A stretch of DNA of 42,999 nt from an uncultured Bacilli bacterium (GCA_949879765.1 CATLBQ010000013.1:1-42999); one strand, 5' to 3'; positions 1 to 9,672 are shown, counted from the stretch's first letter. Numbers and translations: made by a program. The notes: generated by a model from the sequence alone, not told the origin.

Positions 1-156
1 CTGTTTCATTACATCTTGTACATGTTTTTGCATGCGTACAATCTGCTTCTTTGTAAATATGTCCTAATGCTTCTCCTACTGTTTCATTACATCTTGTACA
101 GGTTTTTGGATGGGTACAGTCTGCATCTTTATAGGCATGGCCCAATGGTTCTCCTT
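1..156 (-). repeat. 78-bp tandem repeat encoding 26-residue Cys-rich units
   Basis: Bases 1-22 and 79-100 are identical and lie 78 bp apart, and the sequence between is very similar. In the reading frame each unit reads roughly GH.YK.ADCTH.KTCTRCNE, with three cysteines and two histidines. A more degenerate copy with two Cys pairs lies just before it in the protein, at bases about 143-220. The array runs off the window, so the copy number is unknown. Confidence 0.85.
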
Positions 157-2317
157 CTACAGTACCACAGATTAAACAAGTTGCTGCAGTATGACATGTT
201 GCTTCTTTCCACTGATGTACTCTACACGTTTCTATTACATCAAGTGAAGGCGAGGATACACTCACTTCATTTCTACCGTCTGTAACAACAATTTTAAATG
301 AAATGCCTAATGTTTCCACATAATAGGATTTCCAAATAACCTCTATCACTTCATTTCTAGCTTGTGCAGTTTGAATTAACGATTCTTTACCATCCACAAC
401 TCGGTAGACAGAATAAGTCATCAAATCATTATCAATATCATTCAATTCAAATTGTACGGTAACTGATTCACCTACAAAAACGTATTCTGGCAGTTCACCT
501 ACAAACGCTATAGTTGGTGCTGCATTCACATGGGCTGTACTAAAATCAATAGCTTTTCCCGGATAAATTGTATTATCTTCACTTATTGTAGCTATTACAT
601 ATGTTTTTTGAGCGTTATAACGAGTCAATTGAAAGGAAGGATGATGAGATAAATTCAATTGAATCAAATGATCTGCTGTATAATTCTCACTATTCGTGAT
701 ATCTTCTTGGCTATCAAATGCATACAAACCATATGCTTTTGCATCCGATACTTCTTTAAACTTGATTTGATATTCAGATTCACTTATTTTTTCTAATTGC
801 TCCACTTCCGCAAGTCCACTTACTTCATGTTGATAGGTATAATTTGCATATAAAGGGGTTAATGCATTGGTCTTCCACAAGAATTTCACTACATTGCTAA
901 TCCCTACTTTTCCTTTTCCTTTTGTCATACTCGTATAATCATACAATGAATATCCATCTACTCGTTTTTTCTCTGATTGATTATAACGTATTTGATAATT
1001 AATTTCTAGCGTATCTCCCCATTCATCCAATTGATATAATGGTGTACCAATATACAATTTAACACTAGATCCTTTCATTGCGCTACTCCACCATGAAACA
1101 ATTTCTTGATAACTTGAGGTCATCTCTGTGTAAGCTTGAGGCAAAATGTAATCTAGCCATTCTTCATCTACCCATTTTTTGGTATCCGCATATAAGTCTG
1201 AATAAGAATAATAATTATAACAACTACCTGACATTCCCCCTTCTGCTGCTCGCTCTGGTGCAGTTGGACAAGCCTCAGGAGATGGCGCCCATCTTGCGGC
1301 AGGACTCACACCAAAAGCACATGGAGTAGTTTTCGTTGCATTTAGTTCTCTAATTAATTCACTCAATGTTTGAATCAACTGGTTGATATTTTCTCTTCTC
1401 CAATCGTAAATAGAAAGTGTACCACCTGATGATTGATATTTTTGATAATCGGCATAATCAATAATAGGTTCTGTAGAAAATGACTTCCCTTTAAACTGAG
1501 CATTCGTGCCATTTGATGCATAACCTGCTGCATAAGGATAAAAATAATCATCAAAATGAATGCCATCAATATCATAATTTTCTACTACTTCTCGTATTGT
1601 ATTTTCCAAATGTTCAATTGTCTCATTGCTTGCTGGATTTAATACATATTTTTTTTCTGTTCCTAGAACAACATTATGTTGTAATGTCTTGCCCGTTGCA
1701 AACACAGGATTATCAATTAGGCCATAAGTTCCATTTTCACCAGAAGATTTTAATCCTGAAAAATAATTTTCTTTGGATTGTTGCAGTGCAGCATCATCAT
1801 AATCTTGTACTTGACGACTAGTCCCACTTTGTTGAACATAATCAAAAGTAGAAGTTACACTTGCCCGGTAAGGATTCATCCAAGCATGATATTGCATTCC
1901 TCTTGCATGAGTAACTTCAATCATCCATTGTAACGGATCCCAACCCGGATCTTCTCCATACTCACACATATAAGCACTCCATGGATTGTATTTTGATGGG
2001 TAAAACGCATCATTACATGGCCTAATTTGGAAGATAATTGTATTCAAATGATGGGCTTGAGCTGTATCTAGTATCTTCAAATACCCTTCTTTCCAAGCAT
2101 CAATCGCAGATTCTGTTTTTCCAATTTGTCTAGGGATATCTAGATTATACACTGTTGCAACCCAAACGGCCCTAAATTCTGTATCCACTTGTTGATAGGG
2201 AGATAAATCTTGATATCCCATCCAATTGGCTGCGGATACGGTCTTTGTTAAAGAAAATATGCCAAATAACATTAAGACAACAAGTATCATTTTTTGAATA
2301 TGTGTTTTGATCTTCAT
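1..2317 (-). CDS. Secreted YngK-like family 10 glycosyl hydrolase (GHL10/DUF187), partial, with C-terminal Cys repeats
   Basis: The reading frame is open from an ATG at 2317 (SD GGAGG nine bases upstream) to the left edge, about 772 codons, so the C-terminus is missing. Residues 1-28 form a signal peptide ending near SAA. Residues about 33-400 match the GHL10/DUF187 family typified by Bacillus YngK: FRAVWVATVYNLDIP near the start, then QIRPCNDAFYPSKY and HAWMNPYR. These proteins are TIM-barrel hydrolases thought to act on wall or extracellular glycans; the substrate here is unknown. After about 200 residues of fibronectin-like linker come Cys-rich 26-residue repeats containing CTRCNET and LGH, common at the ends of secreted clostridial proteins. 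It lies 16 bases after the dipeptidase gene and is probably co-transcribed. The family call is secure; substrate and repeat function are not. Confidence 0.88.
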   Translation of the reverse strand, partial: MKIKTHIQKMILVVLMLFGIFSLTKTVSAANWMGYQDLSPYQQVDTEFRAVWVATVYNLDIPRQIGKTESAIDAWKEGYLKILDTAQAHHLNTIIFQIRPCNDAFYPSKYNPWSAYMCEYGEDPGWDPLQWMIEVTHARGMQYHAWMNPYRASVTSTFDYVQQSGTSRQVQDYDDAALQQSKENYFSGLKSSGENGTYGLIDNPVFATGKTLQHNVVLGTEKKYVLNPASNETIEHLENTIREVVENYDIDGIHFDDYFYPYAAGYASNGTNAQFKGKSFSTEPIIDYADYQKYQSSGGTLSIYDWRRENINQLIQTLSELIRELNATKTTPCAFGVSPAARWAPSPEACPTAPERAAEGGMSGSCYNYYSYSDLYADTKKWVDEEWLDYILPQAYTEMTSSYQEIVSWWSSAMKGSSVKLYIGTPLYQLDEWGDTLEINYQIRYNQSEKKRVDGYSLYDYTSMTKGKGKVGISNVVKFLWKTNALTPLYANYTYQHEVSGLAEVEQLEKISESEYQIKFKEVSDAKAYGLYAFDSQEDITNSENYTADHLIQLNLSHHPSFQLTRYNAQKTYVIATISEDNTIYPGKAIDFSTAHVNAAPTIAFVGELPEYVFVGESVTVQFELNDIDNDLMTYSVYRVVDGKESLIQTAQARNEVIEVIWKSYYVETLGISFKIVVTDGRNEVSVSSPSLDVIETCRVHQWKEATCHTAATCLICGTVEGEPLGHAYKDADCTHPKTCTRCNETVGEALGHIYKEADCTHAKTCTRCNET

Positions 2318-2333
2318 ATTAATATTCCTCCTT

Positions 2334-3212
2334 CTATTTTTTGACATCTCGAATTGCTCTTAGATAATTCTTAGAACAAATCATCTCAATTTCACGTTGT
2401 GTAAACCCCCGGTTTTGCAATTGTTGCCCAATTTTATAGGCATCTGCATGACTTCTTAAATCATCTAAATTGGCATTATCATAGTCACTTAAAAAATCCA
2501 TCATATCTAATCCAAGCATCACATGATCTATTCCAACCCTATTGCCTAAATAAATCATTTGATCAATCAATCCATCTATATTTTGTTTATTTGAAGATTT
2601 AGAAACAAAATTACGAGCTGAATTGACCCCTACATATCCATTTGATTGTCGCAATTTGAGCAATTGATCGTCTGTTAAATTGCGAATGTGATCACTTAGG
2701 GTATAGGCATTCGAATGACTCGCCAACAAAATTTTTGGATTTTCTTCTAATACTTCATAAAAACTTTTAACATTCAAATGGGAAACATCTATTACCATAT
2801 GATGCTCATTCATATATTGAATGGCTTTTTTCCCCAAAGGCTGCAATCCTCTTGTCGCATCTGCTTTTACGCCTGTTGCAAAGTCATTGGCTTCATTCCA
2901 TGTTAAACTCGCATGCCGAACCCCTTTTTGATAAAGTTGATCCAACTCTTCAATCGTATGAATATTGCGTAATCCCTCAAGTCCATAGAGCACATCATAT
3001 TGATCTTGATAAGGAAAGAAACATGATAATGCAACATCATATGCATATTGAACATCAAAATCACTATCGCTATAAACAACCCAAATGCCACCTACAACAT
3101 TCCCTGCTTGCAAAGCCTTTTTATGATATCGTTCAAAGACATTTTGTTCTCCTTCTATTGTCCTTTTATATAAGTTAAACAAAATATCGCTATGTGTATC
3201 ATATATTTTCAT
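2334..3212 (-). CDS. Membrane-dipeptidase family (peptidase M19) metallodipeptidase
   Basis: A 292-residue protein of the renal-dipeptidase family, zinc enzymes that hydrolyse dipeptides, often with a D-residue. The N-terminus shows the metal-binding DTHSD motif (residues 5-9). Other family blocks are LTWNEANDFATG, VIDVSHLN, LLASHSNA and LGLDMMDF, where the conserved histidines and aspartates sit. There is no signal peptide, so it is probably cytoplasmic. The start is an ATG with AAAGGTG upstream and a sigma-A promoter at 3236-3264. It is followed after 16 bases by the secreted GHL10 hydrolase. A joint role in recycling wall or dietary fragments is possible, but that is inference. Confidence 0.9.
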   Translation of the reverse strand: MKIYDTHSDILFNLYKRTIEGEQNVFERYHKKALQAGNVVGGIWVVYSDSDFDVQYAYDVALSCFFPYQDQYDVLYGLEGLRNIHTIEELDQLYQKGVRHASLTWNEANDFATGVKADATRGLQPLGKKAIQYMNEHHMVIDVSHLNVKSFYEVLEENPKILLASHSNAYTLSDHIRNLTDDQLLKLRQSNGYVGVNSARNFVSKSSNKQNIDGLIDQMIYLGNRVGIDHVMLGLDMMDFLSDYDNANLDDLRSHADAYKIGQQLQNRGFTQREIEMICSKNYLRAIRDVKK

Positions 3213-3235
3213 TTTATCACCTTTTTCAATATACT

Positions 3236-3264
3236 ATTATACGTTATTTTAACACTTTTAGCAA
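3236..3264 (-). promoter_or_regulatory. Sigma-A promoter of the dipeptidase-GHL10 operon
   Basis: On the minus strand, TTGCTA (3259-3264) and TATAAT (3236-3241) are separated by 17 bases, 24 bases upstream of the dipeptidase ATG. Confidence 0.7.
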
Positions 3265-3277
3265 CTTGTTTGAAAGG

Positions 3278-3310
3278 AAAAAAAGAATGATAGCAAAAAC
3301 TGCTATCATT
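3278..3310 (-). terminator. Intrinsic terminator after the exonuclease gene
   Basis: A perfect 10-bp stem (3286-3295 with 3301-3310, arm AATGATAGCA) is followed on the minus strand by C and a run of T. It lies just past the exonuclease stop. Confidence 0.85.
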
Positions 3311-3326
3311 TTTATTTCCTCATCAC

Positions 3327-4202
3327 CTATTCTTCAGTTGGCGAATCTGTATTCAATTCTTTTTGAAATAATTTAAAAATTTCGGATGTAGCAATGGCAT
3401 CATTTAAAGCATTATGGTCTTGTTCGGTTGGACTTGTTGTATGAAAAAAAGAATATGCATTAAATAAGCCAATATCTGTTTTTATACCATAATAGTTTTT
3501 GATGACTTGCATCAAGTTCACGAATGATTTTCTTTCCGCAAGGCTTTTTACTTTCCGTTGTTGATAAAAAGCATCAAGCATCAAAATATCATTTTTACCC
3601 CAAACATAAATCGTTGGTTGATACAAACATAACATATCTTTAAATATGCGATAAAATCGTTGATAAGAAGGAGCATGTTTAATTTGCTCTTCTGATATAC
3701 CTAAAAACTCTGTTGTTCTCGAATTGATTCCCATATCAAATTTAGGACGAATCAACCCTTCTTCAGTTTGGATAACTTGTCCATCATGATCTTCTAATAA
3801 AAGACCATATTCGATAATCTCTGGAACAAAACCACCACCATGGAGATATCCATGAGGAGGCATTGTAAACTCTAAATCAAGAAAGAGCCGATATCCCTCT
3901 TTATTAAACAATTTTTTTACACCTTGTTTAATCACTGAAATATCATAGTAAACCACTGTTTTTCTTGGTAAATGTCTCAATATTTTGACAAAGTGAATGA
4001 CTTCATAAGCCATCACATCGCCTTGTTTTTTTCTTTCATCACTACATGCAAAATGTACAACAAGTTTCTCATTCAAATAAGGTTTGAATCTTTTGAACTG
4101 ACTTCTGGTTAAATAGAAAAACTCTACTTTATGACCAACAAGCATTTCAAAAATTCTTGTTTCTTCACTAAAGCCCCGAATTGTCCCATACATCAGTTGC
4201 AC
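3327..4202 (-). CDS. KapD-like DEDDh 3'-5' exonuclease with an extra N-terminal domain
   Basis: A 291-residue protein. Residues about 105-285 are a DEDDh exonuclease domain: Exo I is FLDLEFTMP, Exo II includes VWGKNDILML, and Exo III is HNALNDA. DLEFTMP and the FVPEIIEYG block resemble Bacillus KapD (about 205 residues), named as an inhibitor of the KinA route to sporulation. Residues 1-100 are an addition with alternating hydrophobic and basic strands that could be a small nucleic-acid-binding beta barrel; that is inference. The start is a GTG with AGAGGTGA upstream; the in-frame ATG three codons later is badly spaced. It sits 14 bases after the gerE-like gene and probably shares its promoter. 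RNA is the likelier substrate, by analogy only. Confidence 0.82.
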   Translation of the reverse strand: MQLMYGTIRGFSEETRIFEMLVGHKVEFFYLTRSQFKRFKPYLNEKLVVHFACSDERKKQGDVMAYEVIHFVKILRHLPRKTVVYYDISVIKQGVKKLFNKEGYRLFLDLEFTMPPHGYLHGGGFVPEIIEYGLLLEDHDGQVIQTEEGLIRPKFDMGINSRTTEFLGISEEQIKHAPSYQRFYRIFKDMLCLYQPTIYVWGKNDILMLDAFYQQRKVKSLAERKSFVNLMQVIKNYYGIKTDIGLFNAYSFFHTTSPTEQDHNALNDAIATSEIFKLFQKELNTDSPTEE

Positions 4203-4216
4203 ATTCTCACCTCTTT

Positions 4217-4426
4217 CTACAATTGAATTTCTTGCATTTTGATTAATTCTAAGATAGCTTGGCTTCTTCCCTTCACTCCAAATTTTTGAATGACATTCGA
4301 TATATGATTACGAACCGTTTTACTGCTAATATGTAGTTTTTCTGCAATTTGTTCGGTATCATAATTTTTGATTAATAATTCAAAAATTTCTCTTTCCCTC
4401 ATGGTTAGAAATCGTTTCTTTTGCAT
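4217..4426 (-). CDS. gerE: GerE-like LuxR-type transcriptional regulator
   Basis: A 69-residue protein that is essentially one LuxR/FixJ-type DNA-binding domain, with no receiver domain. It closely matches Bacillus GerE (74 residues), the late mother-cell regulator of spore coat genes. Shared features are the REREIFELL start of helix 1, SSKTVRNHISN in the recognition helix and FGVKGRSQA after it. The end (ELIKMQEIQL) also follows the GerE pattern. Start ATG with GGGGAA upstream. It lies 51 bases after uvrC, and that gap holds a sigma-K-like promoter, the sigma factor that drives gerE in Bacillus. Other single-domain LuxR regulators exist, but length, sequence and the spore genes in this window favour GerE. 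Confidence 0.8.
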   Translation of the reverse strand: MQKKRFLTMREREIFELLIKNYDTEQIAEKLHISSKTVRNHISNVIQKFGVKGRSQAILELIKMQEIQL

Positions 4427-4447
4427 AGTTTCCCCACACTTTCATGG

Positions 4448-4476
4448 TATTTTATGCATTTTTTCTAAAAGTGGTG
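4448..4476 (-). promoter_or_regulatory. Candidate sigma-K promoter of gerE
   Basis: On the minus strand, CACC (4473-4476) and CATAAAATA (4448-4456) are separated by 16 bases. This matches the Bacillus sigma-K pattern mACm-N16/17-CATAnnnTA. It lies entirely between the uvrC stop and the gerE start. The consensus comes from another lineage and short matches occur by chance. Confidence 0.5.
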
Positions 4477-4477
4477 A

Positions 4478-6277
4478 CTATTCCACATTGAGTTTTTCTA
4501 AAATATTTTTGGCTACTTGTTCTGGGAATCCTAATGATTTTAATTTTTCAATAGATGATTGTTTGATATCTTCAATCGTTTCAAAATGAGCAAGTAAAAC
4601 TTGTTTTCTTTTAGTACCAATGCCTTCGATTTCATCTAATGCAGAGGTTAAACTATTCTTGCTATGTGTTTGTTTGAAAAACGTAATGGCAAATCGATGC
4701 ACTTCATCTTGCATAGACTCTAACAATAAAAATAAATCACTCTTCTTATCAATAAACACCTCTTCAAAAGTAGATGTAATTAACCCTCTTGTTTTGTGTT
4801 TATCATCTTTTAATAATCCTATCAAATGCACTTTTTCTTCTAATCCCAACGATTTAAGTACCGTTAAAGCGGCTTTGACTTGCGTCTTTCCACCATCGAC
4901 AATAATCAAATGAGGTAATTTTTCTTCTTCAAGTAGCAATCGCTTATAACGTCTTTCGATGACTTCCATCATCGTATGATAATCATCTGGACCATGAACT
5001 GTTTTGACTTTATATTTACGATACTCTTTAGGCGCTGGTTTCCCATCGACATATCGTACCATAGCACTAACGGCACTTGCTCCTTGAATATTTGAGTTAT
5101 CAAATAACTCTATTGTTTTTGGATAATCCATATGCAGTAGAGCTGCCAATTCTTCTAATGGTCGCTTGGTTTTAGCAATTTCAATTAATCTCATTTTTTG
5201 AAGATTATCAATATTATTTTTTGCATTTTCCATGACATTATCCAATAATTGTTTTTTGATTCCTTTTATCGGCACAGTCACCTTTGTTGAAAATAATTCT
5301 GACAAAATTTCATATTCTCTTATATAAGGTAAAATAATTTCTTTAGGAATCAAATTATTTGTACCATCATAAAACTGATAAATATAAGAAAGAATCGCCT
5401 CATCGACATCACCAATTAAATCAAAGATTTCCCCATTTCTTTCAATGACTTTACCTGTTCGTATATGTAACACTTGAATCGCAATAAGCCCGTCCTTTTG
5501 AAAATAGCCAAAGACATCTTTTGAGGCTCCATCATGAAACTCCATCGTTTGTTTTTCCACAATGGCATCTATGGATTGAATTAAATCCCGATACTCAATA
5601 GCTTGTTCAAACTCTAAGTTTTCTGATGCTTTTTCCATCAATTCAGCAAGACGTTTGGTCATTTCTGTATTGCTTCCGTTTAAAAAACGAGTAGCACCAC
5701 GCACATATTCATCATAATCCGACCTAGTACATGTATGGATACAAGGGGCAAGGCATTGATGCAAATGTGCATACAAACATTCTTTTTTAGGAATAGCACG
5801 GCATTTTCGAAAAGGGTATACCTTGTTTAAAATTTCAACAATGTCGCGACAAGCCCTTGCATTAGGATATGGCCCAAACAACAATTGATTTTTCTTCTTA
5901 TTCTCTTTTTTTACATCTCTTGTCATCAAAAGTCGTGGATTGATTTCATTGGTAATCAAAATATATGGATAAGATTTATCGTCCATCAATAAAATGTTAT
6001 ATTTAGGACGATTTTGTTTAATGAAATTAGATTCTAGTAAAAAGGCTTCTAATTCAGAATGGGTAATGATATATTCAAAATTCACGACATCTTGTAACAT
6101 TCTAGTGGTTTTGGCATCGTGACTACCTGTAAAATAGCTTTTTAACCGATTTTGTAATATCTTTGCCTTACCTACATAAATGATTTCCCCAGCTTGATTA
6201 TACATTTGATAGCAACCTGGTTTTTTGGGCACAAGAGTTAATTTTGTTTTAATGTGTTGTAAAATTTCATCCGTCAT
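4478..6277 (-). CDS. uvrC: Excinuclease ABC subunit C (UvrC)
   Basis: The 599-residue nuclease subunit of nucleotide excision repair, which cuts on both sides of a lesion marked by UvrAB. The N-terminal GIY-YIG domain (residues about 15-95) contains KKPGCYQMY and IIYVGKAK. A UVR helical hairpin for UvrB binding follows near 205-240. The RNase H-like second nuclease domain contains LIIVDGGKTQ. A C-terminal helix-hairpin-helix pair (about 545-599) includes IEGIGTKRK. Length is normal. The ATG has only a distant SD (AGAGG 14 bases away), so translation may depend on coupling to rbfA, whose stop is 27 bases upstream. No promoter is obvious in that gap, so it appears to ride on the nusA-infB operon. 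Confidence 0.97.
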   Translation of the reverse strand: MTDEILQHIKTKLTLVPKKPGCYQMYNQAGEIIYVGKAKILQNRLKSYFTGSHDAKTTRMLQDVVNFEYIITHSELEAFLLESNFIKQNRPKYNILLMDDKSYPYILITNEINPRLLMTRDVKKENKKKNQLLFGPYPNARACRDIVEILNKVYPFRKCRAIPKKECLYAHLHQCLAPCIHTCTRSDYDEYVRGATRFLNGSNTEMTKRLAELMEKASENLEFEQAIEYRDLIQSIDAIVEKQTMEFHDGASKDVFGYFQKDGLIAIQVLHIRTGKVIERNGEIFDLIGDVDEAILSYIYQFYDGTNNLIPKEIILPYIREYEILSELFSTKVTVPIKGIKKQLLDNVMENAKNNIDNLQKMRLIEIAKTKRPLEELAALLHMDYPKTIELFDNSNIQGASAVSAMVRYVDGKPAPKEYRKYKVKTVHGPDDYHTMMEVIERRYKRLLLEEEKLPHLIIVDGGKTQVKAALTVLKSLGLEEKVHLIGLLKDDKHKTRGLITSTFEEVFIDKKSDLFLLLESMQDEVHRFAITFFKQTHSKNSLTSALDEIEGIGTKRKQVLLAHFETIEDIKQSSIEKLKSLGFPEQVAKNILEKLNVE

Positions 6278-6304
6278 ATTTATGTTCGTAGCCTCTTTGG
6301 GCTT

Positions 6305-6640
6305 TTATTTTTTCAATTGATCTAAAATGGCAGAAATATGATTGCCATAGGCTAACGATTCATCATATTTAAAACGCAAATCAGGTGTTTTTCTTAAATC
6401 AATTCGGTGTGCTAGTTCACTTCGAATATATCCTTTGGCATTTTCTAATTCTTTCTTTGTAGCCTCGATTTCTGTATCTTTACCTAGAATCGTATAATAC
6501 ACTGTAGCAATCGATAAGTCTTTTGTTACATTTGTCCCCGTAATGGACACATACTTTAACTTCTCATTGTGACTATCAAATAAGATATTCGCAATTTCAC
6601 GTTCAATGATTTTCTCTACTCTTCCTACTCGATAAGCCAT
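6305..6640 (-). CDS. rbfA: Ribosome-binding factor A
   Basis: A 111-residue KH-fold protein needed for late maturation of the 30S subunit and 16S rRNA 5' end processing. The N-terminus (YRVGRVEKIIEREIANIL) and the C-terminal block LRKTPDLRFKYDES are diagnostic. It starts three bases after the infB stop, with AAAGTGAG inside the infB end serving as SD. This is its usual place downstream of infB. Confidence 0.95.
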   Translation of the reverse strand: MAYRVGRVEKIIEREIANILFDSHNEKLKYVSITGTNVTKDLSIATVYYTILGKDTEIEATKKELENAKGYIRSELAHRIDLRKTPDLRFKYDESLAYGNHISAILDQLKK

Positions 6641-6643
6641 GTT

Positions 6644-9070
6644 TTACTCACTTTCTACTTCTTCCATCACAAAGCATTCAATCACATCTCCTACTTTGAT
6701 ATCATTGTAATTTTCAATCGTAATACCACATTCATATCCAGCTTTTACTTCTTTTACATCATCTTTAAAACGACGAAGTCCTGCCATTTTTCCTGTATAA
6801 ACCACAATACTATCCCGAATCAAACGTACACCACTATTTCGAACCATAGTCCCACTTGTAACGTATCCTCCAGCAATCGTTCCTACTCGGCTTACTTTAA
6901 AGATTTCACGTACTTCAGCTTGCCCTGTGATTTTTTCTTCAAAAACTGGGTCTAGTAAACCTTTAACGGCTTTCTCAATGTCTTCTTGTAATTTATATAT
7001 GATATTGTACAAACGGATTTCAACCCCTTGTTCTTTAGCCATATCATTGATTTGTGAAGTTGGTCTTACATTAAAGCCAATAATAATAGCATTAGATGCT
7101 ACTGCCAAAATGATATCATTATTGGTAATTCCACCTACACGTGCACCAATTACATTGATATTGGTTCCTTCAATATTGATTTTATTGAGTAATCCTTTAA
7201 TCGCTTCAATTGAACCTTGTACATCACACTTGATAATCAAATTGAGGGTTTTTTCAACATTTTCGTTTTTAAACAAATCAGTCAAAGAGGCTGCTTTTCC
7301 TACCCCTTTTTCTTCATTGAATTTATTTTGTGCTCGAACTTCGGAAATCTCTCTTGCTTTTTTCTCATCATTTAAGGCCATAAATTTTTCACCTGCAAAA
7401 GGCACTTCTTCAAGACCAGTTACGGAAATAGGTTTAGATGGACCAGCCGATGCAATTGATTTTCCCAGTTCATCTTCCATTGAACGAATCTTTCCATATG
7501 TAGTACCAACTACAATAATATCGCCTACTTTGATGGTTCCATTTTGAACAAGAAGGGTCGCTACAGGACCACGTCCTTTATCTAGTCTTGCTTCAACCAC
7601 AGATCCCATACCCAAACGATTTGGATTTGCTTTATAATCTTTCAAATCACTTACTAGGATTACCATTTCTAATAGTTCGTCTACCCCTTTACCTGTTAAA
7701 GCTGATATCGGAACAAAAATGGTGTCGCCGCCCCATTCTTCAGCAACCAAATTATATTCTGTTAATTCGGTCTTGATTCTATCTGGATTTGCCCCTGCCT
7801 TATCCATCTTATTGATTGCGACAATAATAGGTACTCCTGCTGCTTGGGCATGTTCAATCGCTTCTTTGGTTTGCGGCATTACGCCATCATCAGCAGCAAC
7901 AACCAAAATAACAATATCTGTAATTTGTGCACCACGTGCTCTCATTTCGGTGAATGCGGCATGTCCTGGTGTATCAATAAAAGTAATGATTTTACCATTT
8001 TTCACCACTTGATAGGCACCAATATGTTGCGTGATACCTCCTGCTTCGCCTGTAACAACATGACTAGATCGAATGGTATCTAACAATGTCGTTTTACCAT
8101 GGTCAACATGTCCCATAATGGTTACAATAGGTGGACGTCCCACTAAATCTTCTGCATTGTCTTCTACTTCTACCTCATCAAAGCGAGTCATATCGGTAAT
8201 CTTTTTATCTTTCAATTCAAAATCATATTCAATAGCAATGAGTTCTACAGTATCTCTGTCTAAAGCTTGAGTGGCACTGGCCATAATCCCCATAGAAACA
8301 AATAATTTCTTCACTAGGTCGGTTACGCCTACATTCAACGCTTCCGCAACTTCCATTACACTCATCCCACTTTCATAATAAATCACGTGGTCTTCTTTTT
8401 GTTGCTTCGAAGGCATATTGCTTGTTCTTTTTTCTTTTTTACCACCATTTTGTTTGTTTTTATTGCTATTTTTCTTTTTGAATTTTGAATCTCCGGTTGA
8501 TTCACCACCCACTTGTTTTTTTCCTTTTGCTCCTCTAGTTTCTCTTGTTAGATTGTATTCATCTTCTTCTAAGTAGTCACCATATTTTTCAAGTGTTTTT
8601 TCATCTACACGAGGCTGTACAATTTCATCTTGATAAGACTTAGGTTGAATCACTGGTTTAGGCTGAGTTGAAACGGTTGGTTTTGGTGTTTCTACTTTTG
8701 CATGGGGGATTGGATTCGATTTTGTGAACGTGTTTTGTTTGTTGTTATTTCCTCTTGTATCCTCTTTTGATTTTTGAGGTTGAGGATGAGATGGTCTTTG
8801 TGCTACATTAGGCTTTTGAGAAACAGGCTTAGATGATGGTGTTCCTTTATCTGGTCGATTAGAACCAATTCTTACCGCTGGCTTTGGTGCTGGTTTTGGC
8901 TTTGCAATCTTAAATGGATAAGGTACATTGTACATTTTGGCCAATTTCTTCTCCATATCTTTAGACACTTCAAAATCCTCTGTAATATTCCCCATAATCA
9001 CATTGGATAGATTTTTAATCAATTCACTTGTTGATATTTTTAAATTTTCTGCTAGTTCTTTCACTCTCAT
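6644..9070 (-). CDS. infB: Translation initiation factor IF-2
   Basis: An 808-residue GTPase that places initiator tRNA on the 30S subunit and promotes subunit joining. A short helical N-domain (1-50) is followed by a long basic, Pro/Lys/Asn-rich linker (about 55-230) and a second IF2_N domain (about 230-285). The G domain starts near 312 with GHVDHGKT (G1), DTPGHAAF (G3) and NKMD (G4). C-terminal beta-barrel domains follow. The ATG overlaps the ylxQ stop by four bases (ATGA), indicating translational coupling. Confidence 0.98.
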   Translation of the reverse strand: MRVKELAENLKISTSELIKNLSNVIMGNITEDFEVSKDMEKKLAKMYNVPYPFKIAKPKPAPKPAVRIGSNRPDKGTPSSKPVSQKPNVAQRPSHPQPQKSKEDTRGNNNKQNTFTKSNPIPHAKVETPKPTVSTQPKPVIQPKSYQDEIVQPRVDEKTLEKYGDYLEEDEYNLTRETRGAKGKKQVGGESTGDSKFKKKNSNKNKQNGGKKEKRTSNMPSKQQKEDHVIYYESGMSVMEVAEALNVGVTDLVKKLFVSMGIMASATQALDRDTVELIAIEYDFELKDKKITDMTRFDEVEVEDNAEDLVGRPPIVTIMGHVDHGKTTLLDTIRSSHVVTGEAGGITQHIGAYQVVKNGKIITFIDTPGHAAFTEMRARGAQITDIVILVVAADDGVMPQTKEAIEHAQAAGVPIIVAINKMDKAGANPDRIKTELTEYNLVAEEWGGDTIFVPISALTGKGVDELLEMVILVSDLKDYKANPNRLGMGSVVEARLDKGRGPVATLLVQNGTIKVGDIIVVGTTYGKIRSMEDELGKSIASAGPSKPISVTGLEEVPFAGEKFMALNDEKKAREISEVRAQNKFNEEKGVGKAASLTDLFKNENVEKTLNLIIKCDVQGSIEAIKGLLNKINIEGTNINVIGARVGGITNNDIILAVASNAIIIGFNVRPTSQINDMAKEQGVEIRLYNIIYKLQEDIEKAVKGLLDPVFEEKITGQAEVREIFKVSRVGTIAGGYVTSGTMVRNSGVRLIRDSIVVYTGKMAGLRRFKDDVKEVKAGYECGITIENYNDIKVGDVIECFVMEEVESE

Positions 9071-9378
9071 GAAAAGTCACCTCTTTCTATTTCTTTCTGT
9101 ATCGTCTTGGCAAATCCACTATCATTTAAAGCAATAACCTTAATCTGTGGACATCCTAGTGCTTGAGAAAGTTCTTCTGTAGTGTATTGTACAACTACAG
9201 GAATTTGATAAAAAAATGCTTTTTTATCTAATTTATCTATTGTTGCACAAGATGCATCTTTAGCGACAAAAATCATCTTTGTACTTTGCTTGGATAGATT
9301 TTTGACTACCGCATCTGTGCCTAAAACTAATTTACCTGCCTTTTTGGCAATTCCTAATAATTGAAGTATTGGATTCAA
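9067..9378 (-). CDS. ylxQ: YlxQ, L7Ae-family RNA-binding protein
   Basis: A 103-residue protein of the L7Ae/L30e family, which binds kink-turn RNA and is probably a ribosome- or RNA-associated accessory protein. [14 protein letters not shown] near the N-terminus and IFVAKDAS in the middle are typical. The start codon is TTG at 9378; no ATG fits, and GGAGAGG inside the end of ylxR gives the SD. Its position between ylxR and infB is the standard Bacillota order. Confidence 0.9.
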   Translation of the reverse strand: MNPILQLLGIAKKAGKLVLGTDAVVKNLSKQSTKMIFVAKDASCATIDKLDKKAFFYQIPVVVQYTTEELSQALGCPQIKVIALNDSGFAKTIQKEIERGDFS

Positions 9379-9379
9379 A

Positions 9380-9661
9380 TTATTTTTCCTCTCCTAATTG
9401 TTTCAATAGTTCTTCAAAAATGGTATCTGGAACGTCAATTTCCAAATGACGATTCAATATTTTTTTCTTCATGGCCGTTTGAATCGCACTCTTTTTCTTG
9501 CAAACATATGCGCCATGACCTTTTACCTTGCCACCCAAATCAATTACAACTTGATTTTCAGGAGTCCGTACAATTCGAAACATCTCCATCTTAGGGTGTT
9601 GTTCATTGGTTACTACACATTTTCGCAAAGGAACCTTTTTCACTTTCATGGGTTGTGCCAT
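9380..9661 (-). CDS. ylxR: YlxR (DUF448) nucleic-acid-binding protein
   Basis: A 93-residue DUF448 protein found between nusA and infB in most Bacillota. The block KVPLRKCVVTNEQ and the later FRIVRTP and GRGAYVCK-like stretch (GHGAYVCKKK) identify it. It is small, basic and probably an RNA-binding or regulatory protein. Start ATG with AGAGG upstream; it begins 11 bases after nusA. Confidence 0.92.
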   Translation of the reverse strand: MAQPMKVKKVPLRKCVVTNEQHPKMEMFRIVRTPENQVVIDLGGKVKGHGAYVCKKKSAIQTAMKKKILNRHLEIDVPDTIFEELLKQLGEEK

Positions 9662-9672
9662 AATTTTACCTC

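Noticed and set aside
6927-7547. A 206-codon plus-strand frame
   Set aside because: It lies wholly inside infB, antisense, with no start signals.
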